DNA of 64,000 bases from Neoceratodus forsteri (Eukaryota > Chordata > Ceratodontiformes > Ceratodontidae): assembly GCA_016271365.2 (NCBI GenBank), contig CM057454.1, positions 698,817,501 to 698,881,500 on the forward strand. The letters are read 5' to 3'. This document shows positions 42,869 to 54,084 of the stretch, piece after piece. The stretch's first letter is position 1. Every line of letters begins with the position of its first letter. A program made the position numbers and the translations under genes. The notes beneath the pieces were generated by a model. The model was not told where the DNA came from. It searched no databases and saw only the letters and a list, made by a program, of their open reading frames with translations.

Positions 42869-44990
42869 AGGCCAAAGGGAACTCCCAAAAAATCTGGAAG
42901 ACACTGAGATCCATTGAAGGCCATCCTGCTACTTCCTCCCTTCCCACCAAGATTCTGGCCAAGGGCGGGATGGTTGAAAATAAACTGCGAATCTTCGAAG
43001 AACTTAACCTTCACTTTGCCACTGCCGGGTTGGCATTCGACTCCTCCCCATATGCTAGCCGAGTGAATAGCAACACTAACCCAGATACTACCCATGCTGC
43101 TCCACCTCATCCCTTCCAGTTGTGCCTGTTTAGCTACAAAGAAGTCGAAGACATAATTCTTAGCCTTGACACCAAGAAAAGTGCAGGGGATGATGGCCTT
43201 GAATCATTTTTCTTGCGGTTAGGCTATGCCCAGCTCACAGCTCCCATCCTTCACATCTTCAACCTCTCTATTACCACAGCCACTGTTCCATCTTGCTGGA
43301 AATTTGCCCATATTCTTCCTCTCTTCAGATCAGGAGATCCTTGTGACTTAAACAACTACCGTCCTATCTCTATCTTGCCCATTCTCTCCAAAGTGCTGGA
43401 AAAACTTATATACAACCAACTAAAAAATCACCTCAAAGTGCACTCACTCCTAAACCCTGCCCAATCTGGCTTCAGGTCGAAGCACAGTACCATCTCAGCC
43501 TTGGCTAAGGTCTCTAATGACTGGATCCATGCTATGGACACCAAGAAGGTTACTGGTGCAGTCTTTCTAGACCTCAGTAAGGCCTTCAACACTGTAGACC
43601 ATCACTCCTAATCACCTGTCTTGCCTACATAGGTGCCACTCCACTTACCTTACAGTGGTTTAACAGTTATCTCACAGGAAGGATACAAGAAGTCAAAGCT
43701 GATGGCCTACTATCTGCCCCACTTCCAATTGCCAGAGGAGTCCCTCAAGGTTCCATCCTAGGAACAATCCTTTTTTCCCTGTACATCAACAACTTTGACT
43801 CCCACATAAAGAACTCTAGCATACATTTCTTTGCAGACGATACCGTTTTGTACGCATCAGGCTCGTCCTTAACTGAAGTCAGGGAAGCACTCTAAGCTAA
43901 CTTTATCCAGTTAGAAAGCAACCTTATCGATGCCAAGCTTCTCTTAAATGCAAAAAAAAAACAAGACAATGATTTTCTCGAGACTTGCCTTGTCTGGTGC
44001 CCTACCTACCTCACCTAAAAACTTCATAGTTACCTCCCTAGGTGAACCCTTGGAAGTCATACCTAAATTTAAATATCTAGGTATGTGGATAGACAACAAG
44101 CTTTCCTTCAACGACCACATCAAAGATCTATCAAAGAGGCTTAAAGCACGCTTGGGTTTCTTCTTTAGAAATTGGACCCTCTTTTCTCTCGTGACCCACA
44201 AAAGACTTGTCCAAGCAACATTCTTTCCCTTGCTTGACTGCAGAGACATTATCTTTATCTCCTCCCCAACCCTGAGCCTATCGAAACTGGACGTACTCTA
44301 TCACTGTGCTCTTCACTTCATTACTAACTCTGCGTACAGGACCCACCACTGTGATCTTTATGCAGCAGTTGGGTGGACCTCTTTTGCCACCAGACGCCTC
44401 CTGCATGCTGGCATTTGGATCCTCAAATTACTACTCCACAAACTGCCTGTCTATTTAATGTCTCTCATACTCATACACATCTCGCATAGCGCCTACTCCC
44501 AAAGGAATTCCGACCTTATCCTACTAGATGCTCCCAGGACACGTACCACAGCTGGCCAAAGAGCTGTCTCATATGCCCTCCCAAACATTTGGAACCAACT
44601 ACAAGCCATGCTGAAGCTAACCAACATCATATCAATTAACTCCTACAAAACACAAGCTATCTCTAAATTAAAAGACATATGTAGGTGCTACTAGGGCCCC
44701 AATGCCAAGTCAACTTCCTAGGTACCAACTGTCTCTCTACTTATTAAGCTGAAATGTGTTGCATAATTTAGGGCAAGGTTAAAGCTGGAATGTACTGCAT
44801 ATGTAGCATAAGGACTTCTATTGTGTATACCTCTTGTATTATATATATTTTTTTCTTTGTTCTACATTTTATATCTCCTGTGTATGTAATTGTGAACTGT
44901 ATGTGTATGTCCCTCAGGACCTCCTTATGAATGAGCTTGCTCAACAGAGTCTTTCCTGCAATAAACTTGAACTTGAAATTTATGGGCAAA
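42869..44990 (+). mobile_element. LINE-A3, linker, RT and 3' UTR
   Basis: Frame 42754-43611 carries NSQKIWKTLRSIEGHP, NYRPISILPILSKVLEKLIY, QSGFRSKHSTISALAKV and VFLDLSKAFNTVDHHS (motif A). Shifted frames follow with IARGVPQGSILGTILFSLYI and FFADDTVLYAS, then 43948-44694 with PKFKYLGMWIDNKLSFNDHI, HHCDLYAAVGWTSFATRRLL and YALPNIWNQLQAML. The 3' end near 44990 has CCTTATGAATGAGCTTGCTC and AATAAACTTGAACTTGAAA. At least two frame breaks separate RT motifs A and C from the C-terminus. Confidence 0.85.
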
Positions 44991-45124
44991 GTTTAACTTC
45001 ACAAGACCTCTAGAATCTACCTTGTTTTCTTATCACTCCAGTACAAGGCAACAGGTAAATAAGAGAAGTGTCTAGATTTAAAAAAAAAAGACTATGGTAG
45101 TTACTTACAATGCAACCCTACTGT

Positions 45125-45400
45125 ATTTTATTTCTTTATTTATTATTATTTGGAATACACCTTTGAGCCAAGTCTCTTTTACAAAAGTTCCACATCAGGG
45201 AAACAATACAGAACATGGTGAGGACAATAACAAGTACAGTAGTTTCAAGCAGTCATAGGCTTTGTCGAGTACATTAAAACTTTCATGTGGAATTACTGAA
45301 ATATGTGCAATGATTCACAGTATGTATGTTAAGTTACAGTAATTTGTGTATATTATTCAAGAACATATGTACAATAAAAAAAAATTATTTACCTTCTGCT
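45125..45400 (-). mobile_element. LINE-A2-type 3' end
   Basis: TTTATTTCTTTATTTATTAT…CACCTTTGAGCCAAGTCTCTTTTACAAAAGTTCCACATCA matches the 3' end of the LINE-A2 copy at 13.13 kb. No coding sequence; 5' limit uncertain. Confidence 0.65.
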
Positions 45401-45639
45401 TTTCTCTGCTGTGTACTGCATCTGTCTTCTTGCATGTATTTTCTTGTTTTCTGCCTTTGCTGTCTCTAGCCTGATCAATCAGGGATATGCCTTGGCTGCT
45501 TCTTTTTTTTATGTTCTCCATGCACACACATGCAATGAACATTTTGCTATGAGAGTTGGTTTTGAGGGATGGCACAATGTCATTCCAATGCAGAGTAGTC
45601 TGCAATGGGCTCATCAGTGTCATACCAATTATCAACCAA

Positions 45640-45780
45640 GCTGATCATGACATTGTTCTGGCTTGCTGGGCAGAAACTTCAGGTAGTTCAAAAGAAAGAG
45701 CCAATACAATCATAGTGTGGCTCTTTCCTTTGATCTACATAACACCCCCCAGCAAGCACAACTGGTCTGTCATAATCAGC
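45640..45780. repeat. 141-bp hairpin
   Basis: GCTGATCATGACA…GGCTTGCTGGG…AAAGAGCC pairs with GGCTCTTT…CCAGCAAGC…TGTCATAATCAGC. It heads the minisatellite at 45786. Confidence 0.85.
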
Positions 45781-45785
45781 ATGCT

Positions 45786-46190
45786 GTAGCACCCCCCAAC
45801 ATCATCCTCAATGCCATCTGCTAGCATGCCTCCTGCTCCTGTTTTCATTGTGTGGGACCAGGAAGCCCACCTCCAATGCCAAAAAACATAATGGACCCCC
45901 CCCATGTTTAAACTGCAGCATGAGGGTTCCCCATCTCCCATCCTCGCTGTTACCATCCACCCTATCTGTTTTCATTATGTGACACTAGGAAGCCACCCCC
46001 AGTGCTGACAAACATAACAACCCCCTGTCCATGTTAAAATTCCAGCATGTGGTGCCCAATCCACCATGCCAGCTGCTACTCACCCACCCTGCCAGTTTTC
46101 ATTATGTAACACTGGGGAGCCCCCCAGTGCTGCCAAACATAACACCAACTCTGGGGTGCCCAATCCCAGTGTCAGTACCTGAAATCAATA
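45786..46190. repeat. ~125-bp minisatellite, three units
   Basis: GTTTTCATTRTGTRRSACYR GGAAGCC…CCARTGCYRMMAAACATAA occurs near 45840, 45968 and 46094. Each unit ends in CCATGTT…CAGCATG and a GGTGCCC-type block. A rearranged fragment of the first unit lies at 49078-49165. Confidence 0.8.
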
Positions 46191-46394
46191 AAACTGTCCC
46201 TCATTGTTTTGTTTTGTTATAACACCTGTAAAAAAGAAAACTATCCATCTATGTCTGTTGCTGCTGCCACTATTACTGTCCCCTCACCTGACCCTCTTGC
46301 TCAGCCCCCAACACCCCACACACCATCAAACCCTTATTTGCCCACCAGGGTTCCAATACTGTAATCCTCTCTGGAATGGAGACACATCTTCACT
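46191..46394. other. unassigned spacer
   Basis: C-rich stretch with no recognised motif. Confidence 0.3.
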
Positions 46395-46477
46395 TTGTTC
46401 AAGTTTATTGCAGGAAAGACTCCATTGAGCAAGCTCATTCATAAGGAGGTCCTGAGGGACATACACATACAGTTCAC
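46395..46477 (-). mobile_element. 83-bp LINE-A3 3'-end fragment
   Basis: Complement of the LINE-A3 terminus at 44.9-45.0 kb (GTGAACTGTATGTGTATGTC to AATAAACTTGAAC). It abuts the 5' end of a CR1 copy. Either an extremely truncated insertion or a recombination scar. Confidence 0.8.
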
Positions 46478-47410
46478 AAGGTATGCCTCTTTGCGGATGA
46501 CACAAAGATCTGTAACAGAGTTGATACACAAGGGGGGGTAGAAAGGATGAGAAGGGACTTGGCAAGGTTGGAAGAATGGTCAGACATATGGCAACTTAGA
46601 TTCAATGTAAAGAAGTGCAAAGTAATGCACCTGGGAAATAAAAATCCAGGAGAAGAGTACACAATAGCAGGGGAGGTACTAACAACAACAATAATGGAAA
46701 GGGATCTGGGTGTAGTCATATCAGATGACCTAAAGGTGGGTATGCAATGTGAGAGGTCAGTAGGGAAAGCCAGGGGGATACTGGGATGCATAGGGAGGGG
46801 CATCACAAGTAGAAAAAGGGAAGTGCTTATCCCTCTAAACAGACAGTTGGTGAGACCCCATCTGGAGTACTGCGTGCAGTTTTGGAGACCCCATCTACAC
46901 AAGGACATAGACAGGATGGAAGCAGTCCAAAGGAGGGCAACTAAAATGGTGCAGGGTCTACATCAGAAATCATATGAAGAGAGACTGAGAGAGCTTAATA
47001 TGTATACCCTTGATGAAAGGAGGGACAGGGGGGACATGTTAGAAACCTTTAAGTACCTCAAGGGAATCAACAAAGTCCAGGAGGGTAGCATCTTTCAGAA
47101 AAAGAGATGTGTAAGAACAAGGGGGCACAATTTAAAGTTGGAGGGGACGGCTCCAGGGGATGTAAGGAAATTCTTTTTCACAGAGAGAGTGGTGGGCGCA
47201 TGGAACCGCCTTTCTGGAGAGGTTGTGGGTCTAAAACAGTGGAGGAATTCAAACATGCATGGGACAGACATAAGGCAATTATAGCGGGGTTGCAGGAAAT
47301 AGGCTGTTGGTTAACTAGAATCTGCAGCTTATCCAGTAGGTAGGGAAATGGGCAGACTGGGGGGGCCAAGTGGTCCTTATCTGCCGTCAAAGTCTATGTT
47401 TCTATGATCT
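46478..47410 (+). mobile_element. CR1 copy, RT palm to 3' end
   Basis: Starts within CLFADDTKICNRVD and ends GCCGTCAAAGTCTATGTTTC TATG. A frame of 245 codons is still open (next entry). 5' truncated at 46478. One of the best preserved CR1 copies in the window. Confidence 0.9.
46547..47284 (+). pseudogene. CR1 RT C-terminal region, open but truncated
   Basis: [100 protein letters not shown] and [20 protein letters not shown] follow in order. Near the end the frame shifts: the usual VVGAWNRLSGEVV is followed by an altered tail. Lacks the endonuclease and RT catalytic core, so it is non-functional. Confidence 0.85.
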
Positions 47411-47489
47411 GTGTTTCACTCTTCAATGCCAGAACACAAACTGAGGACCTCAGATCTGCTATTCAATGTATTTCAATTGGGTTTTGAAC

Positions 47490-48132
47490 TTGTGGGCATA
47501 ACTTGGTCATTTTTGAATATTTGAATATTTGTTCCCTAAATTTTCAACATGTCTTTTTGGGACCCCACCTTACAAACAATGACAGTGAAATTATGCAAAT
47601 CTGTCCTGAGAGAGGATTTCACAGTCGCTGCATAACATCACCTTTCTGGCATGATTTGAGCATTTTATCTACCCTTGTTCATAAGGTGGGGTCATAAGAA
47701 GACTATGTTGAGAATTTGGGGTAAAAATACTAAAAGAACAACAAATCTATGAGCTTACATAGAAAATTGTGAACACAGGCTAATAACTGTAGTCATTTTC
47801 AGTATTTTGACCCAAATTTTCAACATAGCCATTTATTCACAGCACCTCATAAATGTGACAGTTGCCTTTTTTTAAAAATCACGGCCAAAATGTGTTTTTC
47901 TGCACTTGTGGCACAAAAATCACATCATAGGCAGGATCTGAGTTTTTTTCCACCCTTGTTAATGAGGTGGGGTCATAAGATGGTTATGTTGAAAATATGA
48001 GGTAAAAATATGAGGAAACAACAAAGTCATGATCCTACCGTGCATTGACATTTTTGTAACTGTGGTTATTTTCAATATTTTGACCCCCAACTTTTCAACA
48101 TATCCATTTTTTCTCACTACCTCATGAATATG
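47490..48132. repeat. palindromic satellite relatives, about two units
   Basis: Carries the core of the 7.4-kb array: AAATTTTCAACATGTCTTTT TGGGACCCCACCTT (47534 on) pairs with AAGGTGGGGTCATAAGAAGA CTATGTTGAGAATTT; a second unit follows with GACCCAAATTTTCAACATAG and GTTATGTTGAAAATATGAGG. Shared flanking words include CCAAAATGTGTTTTTCTGCACTTGTGG. Confidence 0.8.
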
Positions 48133-49211
48133 AGGGGAGGCGAGGGTTGACCTTCTCCAAAAGGTCCCCCCCCACGCCACCCAGAGGAATGCAGAATTGC
48201 CGAGTGGAGGTGCAGTGGGCTACTGGTGCTCTGGTGGGCCTCCTTGGTGGATGACTTGCAACGCATAAGCTCCCAGCCCCTGCCCCAGTGCAGGAGAAAG
48301 CTGAACAGGTTTTTCGGCCCACCGACCCACCCCTTTCCCTCCTCCCATTAAATGCTCACTGGCTCCACCCCTATGAACTGTCTCACCCAATTGGCTAATA
48401 GGGGAGGTATCTGTTTCATTGTTAGTGGTAATTAGCTTGTTTTCTATCTTGTGGAAGCCAGTATCACCCAAACGGCTAATAGGGGAATTATTTGCTTAAT
48501 TATCAGTGGTAATTAGGTTGTCTTTTCTATCTTGGTTAATGCCCTTCCTACTCTCTTATCCTAAATAGAGTCAATGAAATTTTACATGTTGGTTTATGCT
48601 AAATAGAGTCAAAGAAATGTTATATGTTGGTATATGCTAACTGACTGCACTACTGTTTACTGCCTGTCAGTATTATCCTGATAGCCTACTTCTCTGGAGC
48701 TATTTTCTGATAAACTGCCCTGCTCTGTCTTGTGACAGAACCTAAGTCTTGTTCAGGTGCTTCTCATACTGCTGGTTCCTCTTGTCTCAGCCCCTGCTTA
48801 TAGTGATATTAACAAAAGGAGCATGGCCTCACTATACCAGACTCCCGACAAAAGGAGTAGGGCCTAACAATCTCAGTCCTGCTACACTGTCTGCTCAAAA
48901 CAACCTTGCTAGTATTACTATTATACTAATCCTAACTCCACCTGCACTGCTTGGATGATGGCTGTCTAAAATCTGTCCTCGTATAACTCTCGACAGGTGG
49001 TAAGTGTGTTTACAAAGGGCTTACAAAGTGCTTACAAAGGGCTAGGGCAGGAACTCCTTCCCAGGAATCAAGAAAGAGCGGACCAGGAAGCCCACCTGCA
49101 ATGCCAAAAAACATGAAAAAATGAAAACAGGAGCAGGAGGCATGCTAGCGGATGGCATAGAGGAATCAATTTCAGTCCCTCCGTCCATAGCTGGTAGCAT
49201 CGAGTTGCACT
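48133..49211 (+). promoter_or_regulatory. LINE-A4 5' region with short direct repeats
   Basis: Upstream of the LINE-A4 frames. Two ~82-bp tandem units (CACCCAAYYGGCTAATAGGG G…TGGTAATTAG, 48383 and 48465) and two ~43-bp units (CTAAATAGAGTCAAWGAAAT, about 48562 and 48599). At 49078-49165 is a rearranged piece of the 45.8-kb minisatellite. How much belongs to the LINE is uncertain. Confidence 0.4.
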
Positions 49212-49459
49212 GTGCAGGCCTTATTTATTTACTTGGCACATACCAAAACAAATCTCACTGACTTCCTTCCCACCTTAGTACATCCATCCCTCCTTCCTAC
49301 ACAGCAGTTCTTGTTATCTGACTGGGTAATTATCTCACAGGCTAGTGCTATGCCTCCAGCCAGGATGTGGACGTGGTTCCCCTCCCATCCGTCTAATGAG
49401 GATAGGGATACTCGCATATTAAAGGTAAAGGGGGTGCTGGCTGTCACCCACAGGGATAT

Positions 49460-49990
49460 ATGCCTTGTAGGTCTTATAGTGGGACTCTTTCTGTTGCATA
49501 TGGTCACCTCCCCCCCATATCACTGGGAGAAAACTGGGGATGGTCGTCCACCTATGAGGTCCCCGACTACACCTTCTCCAATATCCTTGTGTTCAACAAA
49601 GTGCACTGCTGTGTTACTTGCTGTCTAGATCTTCGGTGCCTTATGTATATAAGCAGGATAAAGTGTACCCATACTAAAAAACTCCCAGGTTGTCAAGCAC
49701 ATAGGCGGTGGTATCTCCCCTGGCTCCTCCTACTTGCACTACTACTGGCTGGTGATATTGAAACCAACCCTGGCCTAATATATCTGACCCACAAACTCCC
49801 TCCTGTATGGGGCATGGGTAAGGGGCTAAAAATAGCTCATCTTAACATTAGGAGCCTGCTACCTAATGAAGATGAGCTATTAGCATGGGTTGTACTCTAC
49901 AAACCCGATATCCTAGGAGTTACAGAGACCTGGCTGAAGCCTTCTGTCCCTGACTCTGCCTGTGAACTCACTGGGTACAAATTCATCTGA
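49460..49990 (+). pseudogene. LINE-A4 leader, 2A-like motif, endonuclease N-half
   Basis: A hydrophobic WYLPWLLLLALLLA is followed directly by GDIETNPGL, which matches the 2A consensus DxExNPGP except for the final Pro (Leu here). The endonuclease starts with LKIAHLNIRSLLPNEDELLA and DILGVTETWLKPS (catalytic Glu), then stops at TGYKFI. 2A motifs are known from several non-LTR retrotransposon clades, where they separate an N-terminal product during translation or act as signal sequences; function here is inferred. Confidence 0.75.
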
Positions 49991-50079
49991 CTGGACAGAG
50001 CTGGGGGCAAGGGGGTGGCATACTAATCTACCATAAGAGCCATCTAAAAATCTCCCGACTTGCCCACCAGTATACAAAC

Positions 50080-50916
50080 GTGTTCCCCTGTGAGTTGCTA
50101 CATGTGCTACTGCTACTTGGGGACACAAAGAAACTGCACCTGGTGTGCACCTATAACCCTCTAAGAGGTGGGTTACCTGGATTAACTCACCTCATGGAAA
50201 CAATTGGTCCCAGAGTTGGGGATAACAAACTCATAATCCTGGGGGATGTAAATCTTAACTGGGATAGTGGTAATGTTAAGCAGTTTGAGCCTCTGCTTGC
50301 TAACCTCACCCTGACCCAGCTCATCCAGGAACCAACTAGGCAGACAGCTAATGGATCCTCCAGTACCTTACTGGACTGGATCATGTCTAACCATCCTGAC
50401 AGGATCTCATCAGCGGGTACTTTATCTGACTCTATCTCTGCCCATTCACCAGTTTTCTGTGTATGGAAAATTCTCACCCCCAAAATTCCACACAAAATTA
50501 TGCATGTCAGAAACTACTCTAGATTCGATCCTGAGGAGTTTCTGGAGGACCTAAGAGTTACTGACTGGTCTGGGGTGTATGGTGCCACTGACCCCTCGGC
50601 AGCAACCTCTTACTTCCTCTCCACCTTTGGGGCCTTGCAAGACAAGCATGCTCCCAAGGTCACTCATAGGGTGAGGGGGTCCACTACCCTCTGGTTAAAT
50701 GGGAATATCCTAGCCCAGATGCGAGAGAGAGAGATAAGTGTTGGGCTTGTTCTAAAGGTACCAGTGATCCCAGTGATTCAAAGGTACAGATACCTCAGGA
50801 ACAAGTGCAAAAAGGCCATCAGGGCAGCAAAGAGTGACTTTTGCAAGTCCACCCTACTAAGCTCTGCCAGTGATCCCAGGAGGTTCTGGAGAGATATTAA
50901 ATCCCTTCTCAGCTGA
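50080..50916 (+). pseudogene. LINE-A4 endonuclease C-half and linker
   Basis: LHLVCTYNPLRGGLPGL, KLIILGDVNLNWDSG (catalytic GDxN), STLLDWIMSNHPDRI and ISAHSPVFCVWK, where Asp of the SDH motif is replaced by Ala. The linker contains HAPKVTHRVRGSTTLWLNGN and SASDPRRFWRDIKSLLS. Confidence 0.75.
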
Positions 50917-51399
50917 TCCTCCCATCCAGGGGTCATGGACATGGTCATAAATGGAGTCTCCTGCAATAATCCCCATACTATAGCCAACTCCCTAAATAAT
51001 CACTTCTCTGACCTCTCGGCCTTCACAATCCTCTTCCCACCTGATGAGGCTCTGCCACACCCCCTGCCCCCCACTCGGCTGGAGGATCACCCTCCTTGTC
51101 AAATGTTCCACCTCAGGGCTGTATCAGTCCAGGACTTGCAGAAACGCCTAGCCGGCCTTTCCCAGTACTCCAGTCCTGGCCTAGACAATCTAGAGCCTAA
51201 ACTCCTTAAGCTTGGTGCTGCACACATTGCCTCACCAATAGCCTTTATCTTCAACCTATCCCTTGGTCTGGAGACCATCCCCGACATCTGGAAAGAGGCG
51301 AGGATAATCCCTGTACTGAAGCAAGGAAATCCTAAACTGCCTGACAATTAGCAACCGATCACCATTCTCCCAACCCTTAGCAAGCTGCTTGAAAAGGTA

Positions 51400-51912
51400 G
51401 TGGCTGGGCAGCTTTTGGAGTATATCCACTCTCATGAACTGCTGTCCCCAGCCCAGCATGGCTTTTGTAAGGGACACAGCACCACCACAGCCTTAATCTC
51501 GGTTATATCAAGTATCCAGACAGCCATGGACCAGGGCAAACTCTCTGGTGCCATATTTATCAACCTGTCCAAAGCCTCTGACCTCATTGACCACAAACTG
51601 CTTGGTGCACAGTTGTGGTCACTTGGCCTCTCCCCCCATACCATGAAATGGCTAATGGGTTATCTGCATGGTAGAAAGCAGCGTACCTGCTTCAATAAAG
51701 TCCTCTCCGATCCCCTACCAGTGACCTCCAGAGTGCCTCAGGGCTCGGTACTGGGTACCCTCCTCTTCTCCCTTTTCATCAATCAACTACCCATGGTTAC
51801 AACCAGCTGTAGAGCCACCATGTATGCAGATGATCTGGTAATCCTGGCTCACTCCCAGAATGCCACAACCCTAAACCAGAACCTGACTGATGATTTTAAC
51901 TTGGGTTACTAG
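51400..51912 (+). pseudogene. LINE-A4 reverse transcriptase core
   Basis: PAQHGFCKGHSTTTALISVI, AIFINLSKASDLIDHKLL (motif A; catalytic Asp replaced by Asn and AFD by ASD), TSRVPQGSVLGTLLFSLFIN and MYADDLVILAHS (YADD intact). The motif A change would inactivate the polymerase. Confidence 0.8.
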
Positions 51913-53290
51913 CCACAAGCTGGTCCTGAACCTGAAAAAGACACAGGCTATGCACTTTGGCTCAATGGCTAAAATCAAAGCCTCATCGGCCCACTTACAC
52001 ATCACCAGTGCACATGGATCCTCACTACCCATAGTGAGCTCCATCAAATATCTGGGGGTAACACTAGACCCCCAACTTGACATGGGTAATCATATCCTTA
52101 ACATCTGCAGGGCGGCTAACTGCAAACTGGGTCTGGCCTATAGGGCCAGGTACAATCATACGCCGGCAGCCAGACTTGCCCTTGCGAAGGGTGTGCTCCT
52201 TCCCTCCCTCCCTCAGCTATGGGCTGCACCTATTTGCTCGCTCCCCAAAGACACATCTCACCTGGTAGTACATGGCCTACAATAACATTTGTCATTTCGC
52301 CTTGGCTGCCCCCTGACTCACCCACAGTTGTGAGCTATATGAGAAACTCTGCTGGCTCTCCCCAGCTAGATACCTTGATTTAGGTTTGAGATGCCTCTCC
52401 AGGAAAGTGATCAGAACTGGCACCCCCAGGGGCTGGCCTGGCTTCTGCCTAAACTGGATCCCACCCCCACCATCTTAGGTCTCTCACATCAGGGAGGCTC
52501 AAAGTCCCTCCCACCCAGACCCTCATGGGAGAAGCGGGACTTCGCCATAAGTGCGCCCAGACTCTGGAATTCGCTGCCTGTGGATATCCAATCTGCCCCC
52601 TCCTATCTGAGTTTTCAAAATTCACTGTGGGGTTTCCTAAAACTAGCTTCAGTGTGTGACTGCCACAAACCTCCCTAGAGTAAAGTGTCAAACTGTTTGG
52701 TCAGAACGTCCCCAGGGTGTCTCCACTGAATTCTGGAGATTTTCCCCCACTGAATCAATGACTTCTGACTACTCCTGCCTAAAAACCTTGGGAATTTTTA
52801 AACCCAATATTGCTCCATGGTCATAGGCTGACCATGACAATTGTACCTTGGTCACAGGTAGAAACTCATACTCCCAAGTGTCCTGTTTCTGTCTAATGTG
52901 TGTATATTTTAGATAAATGTGATGAGCTGTAAATATCTGTCTGCGATGCAGCTAGCCTAGGGAGTGTATACTACAATGTTATAAGTTATATTATGACCAA
53001 TCCATTCCTTGAACTATGCTCCACTCCTATGTATGATGACCTGTATATATCTGTCAGTGAACTACCTAGTCTAGAGTGTATAATCTGAAATGTGCTTACT
53101 ACTATATGATTCCCCTAACTTCAAATGATGTATTTCCCACGTTTGTTTACTGTGACAAAAACTGTACTCTCTTTGCCATGTTTCCTTGACTGTTGTTCCC
53201 CATGTTGTATTCTCCTGGGTCGTTCCTGAAAATAGGCATAATACTTGTCTAGAGTACTTACCTAGTAAACAAAAGCTAAATAAATAAATA

Positions 53291-54030
53291 AAATATGACA
53301 GTTGTTATTTTTCAATTCCTGGCCAAAATGTGTTTTCACACTTGTGGAAAAAAATTACTTTTTGGGCACTATTTGAAAATTGTCTCCAGTCTTGTTCATG
53401 AGACAGAGTGATCAGAAGGCTATGTGGGGTCATAAGAAGGCTGTGTTGAAAATTTGGGGTGCAAATATTAAAAATCAACAAAGTTACGAGTGCATGTTGA
53501 AGTGTTTCAATGCACGCTCATAACTGGTAATTTTCAGTATTTTGACCCTAGATTTTTAACATGTTAATTTTTTTTCATGTCATCTCATGCATGTGACAGC
53601 TGTCATTTCTCAAACCCTACCCAAAATGTGTTTTCACACTTGTGGTACAAAATTACATTTTAGATACTGCTCTATAAATGACACCTGTCATGCTCAGAAG
53701 TAGTTATAAAATATAAGTTTATATCGAAAATTTGGGGTACAATTGTGAAAAAGCAACTAACTTATGAAGAAACATTGAACTGTTCCAGTATTTACTCATA
53801 ACCATATTTTTGCAGATTTTGGCCCTGAATGTTAAACATATCCCTTGTGTTATTCCACCTTCTGAACATGGCAGGTGTCATTTTTCAAATCTCCTCTGAA
53901 ACTTTGTTTCCGCAGTCGCATAACAAGATTACCTTTTGGATGGGATTTTAAAAATTCCACCTCTTTTGATCATAATGTCAGGTTATAAAAGGCTGTTAGA
54001 CATTTGGGATCAAAATGTCGGAGCCCACTT
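53291..54030. repeat. palindromic satellite relatives, about 2.5 units
   Basis: Units share GTTGAAAATTTGGGGTGCAA with the first array, plus TTACGAGTGCATG…CATGCACGCTCATAA-type inner dyads, GTGACAGCTGTCATTT and CCAAAATGTGTTTTCACACTTGTGG. It starts exactly at the 3' tail of LINE-A4 and ends before another LINE fragment. Confidence 0.8.
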
Positions 54031-54084
54031 AAAAGTAAATATTGCCTCTCAGCTGACCTATCCTGGGTAATTAAAATCTAACAA

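Larger units (their letters stand above)
49212..53290 (+). mobile_element. LINE-A4, full coding span with breaks
   Basis: Frames 49212-49628, 49460-49990, 50080-50916, 50935-51351, 51400-51912, 51890-52285 and 52391-52678 together cover leader, endonuclease, linker, RT and C-terminus. 3' UTR runs to CCTAGTAAACAAAAGCTAAATAAATAAATAAA at 53290. It matches LINE-A1 in order of domains (DYTFSNILVFN versus DFTFSNLIVYN in the leader). A handful of frameshifts and stops; moderately old. Confidence 0.85.

Noticed and set aside
46547..47284. A working host gene of 245 codons
   Set aside because: It is the C-terminal part of a CR1 RT without the catalytic core, with a CR1 3' terminus immediately downstream.
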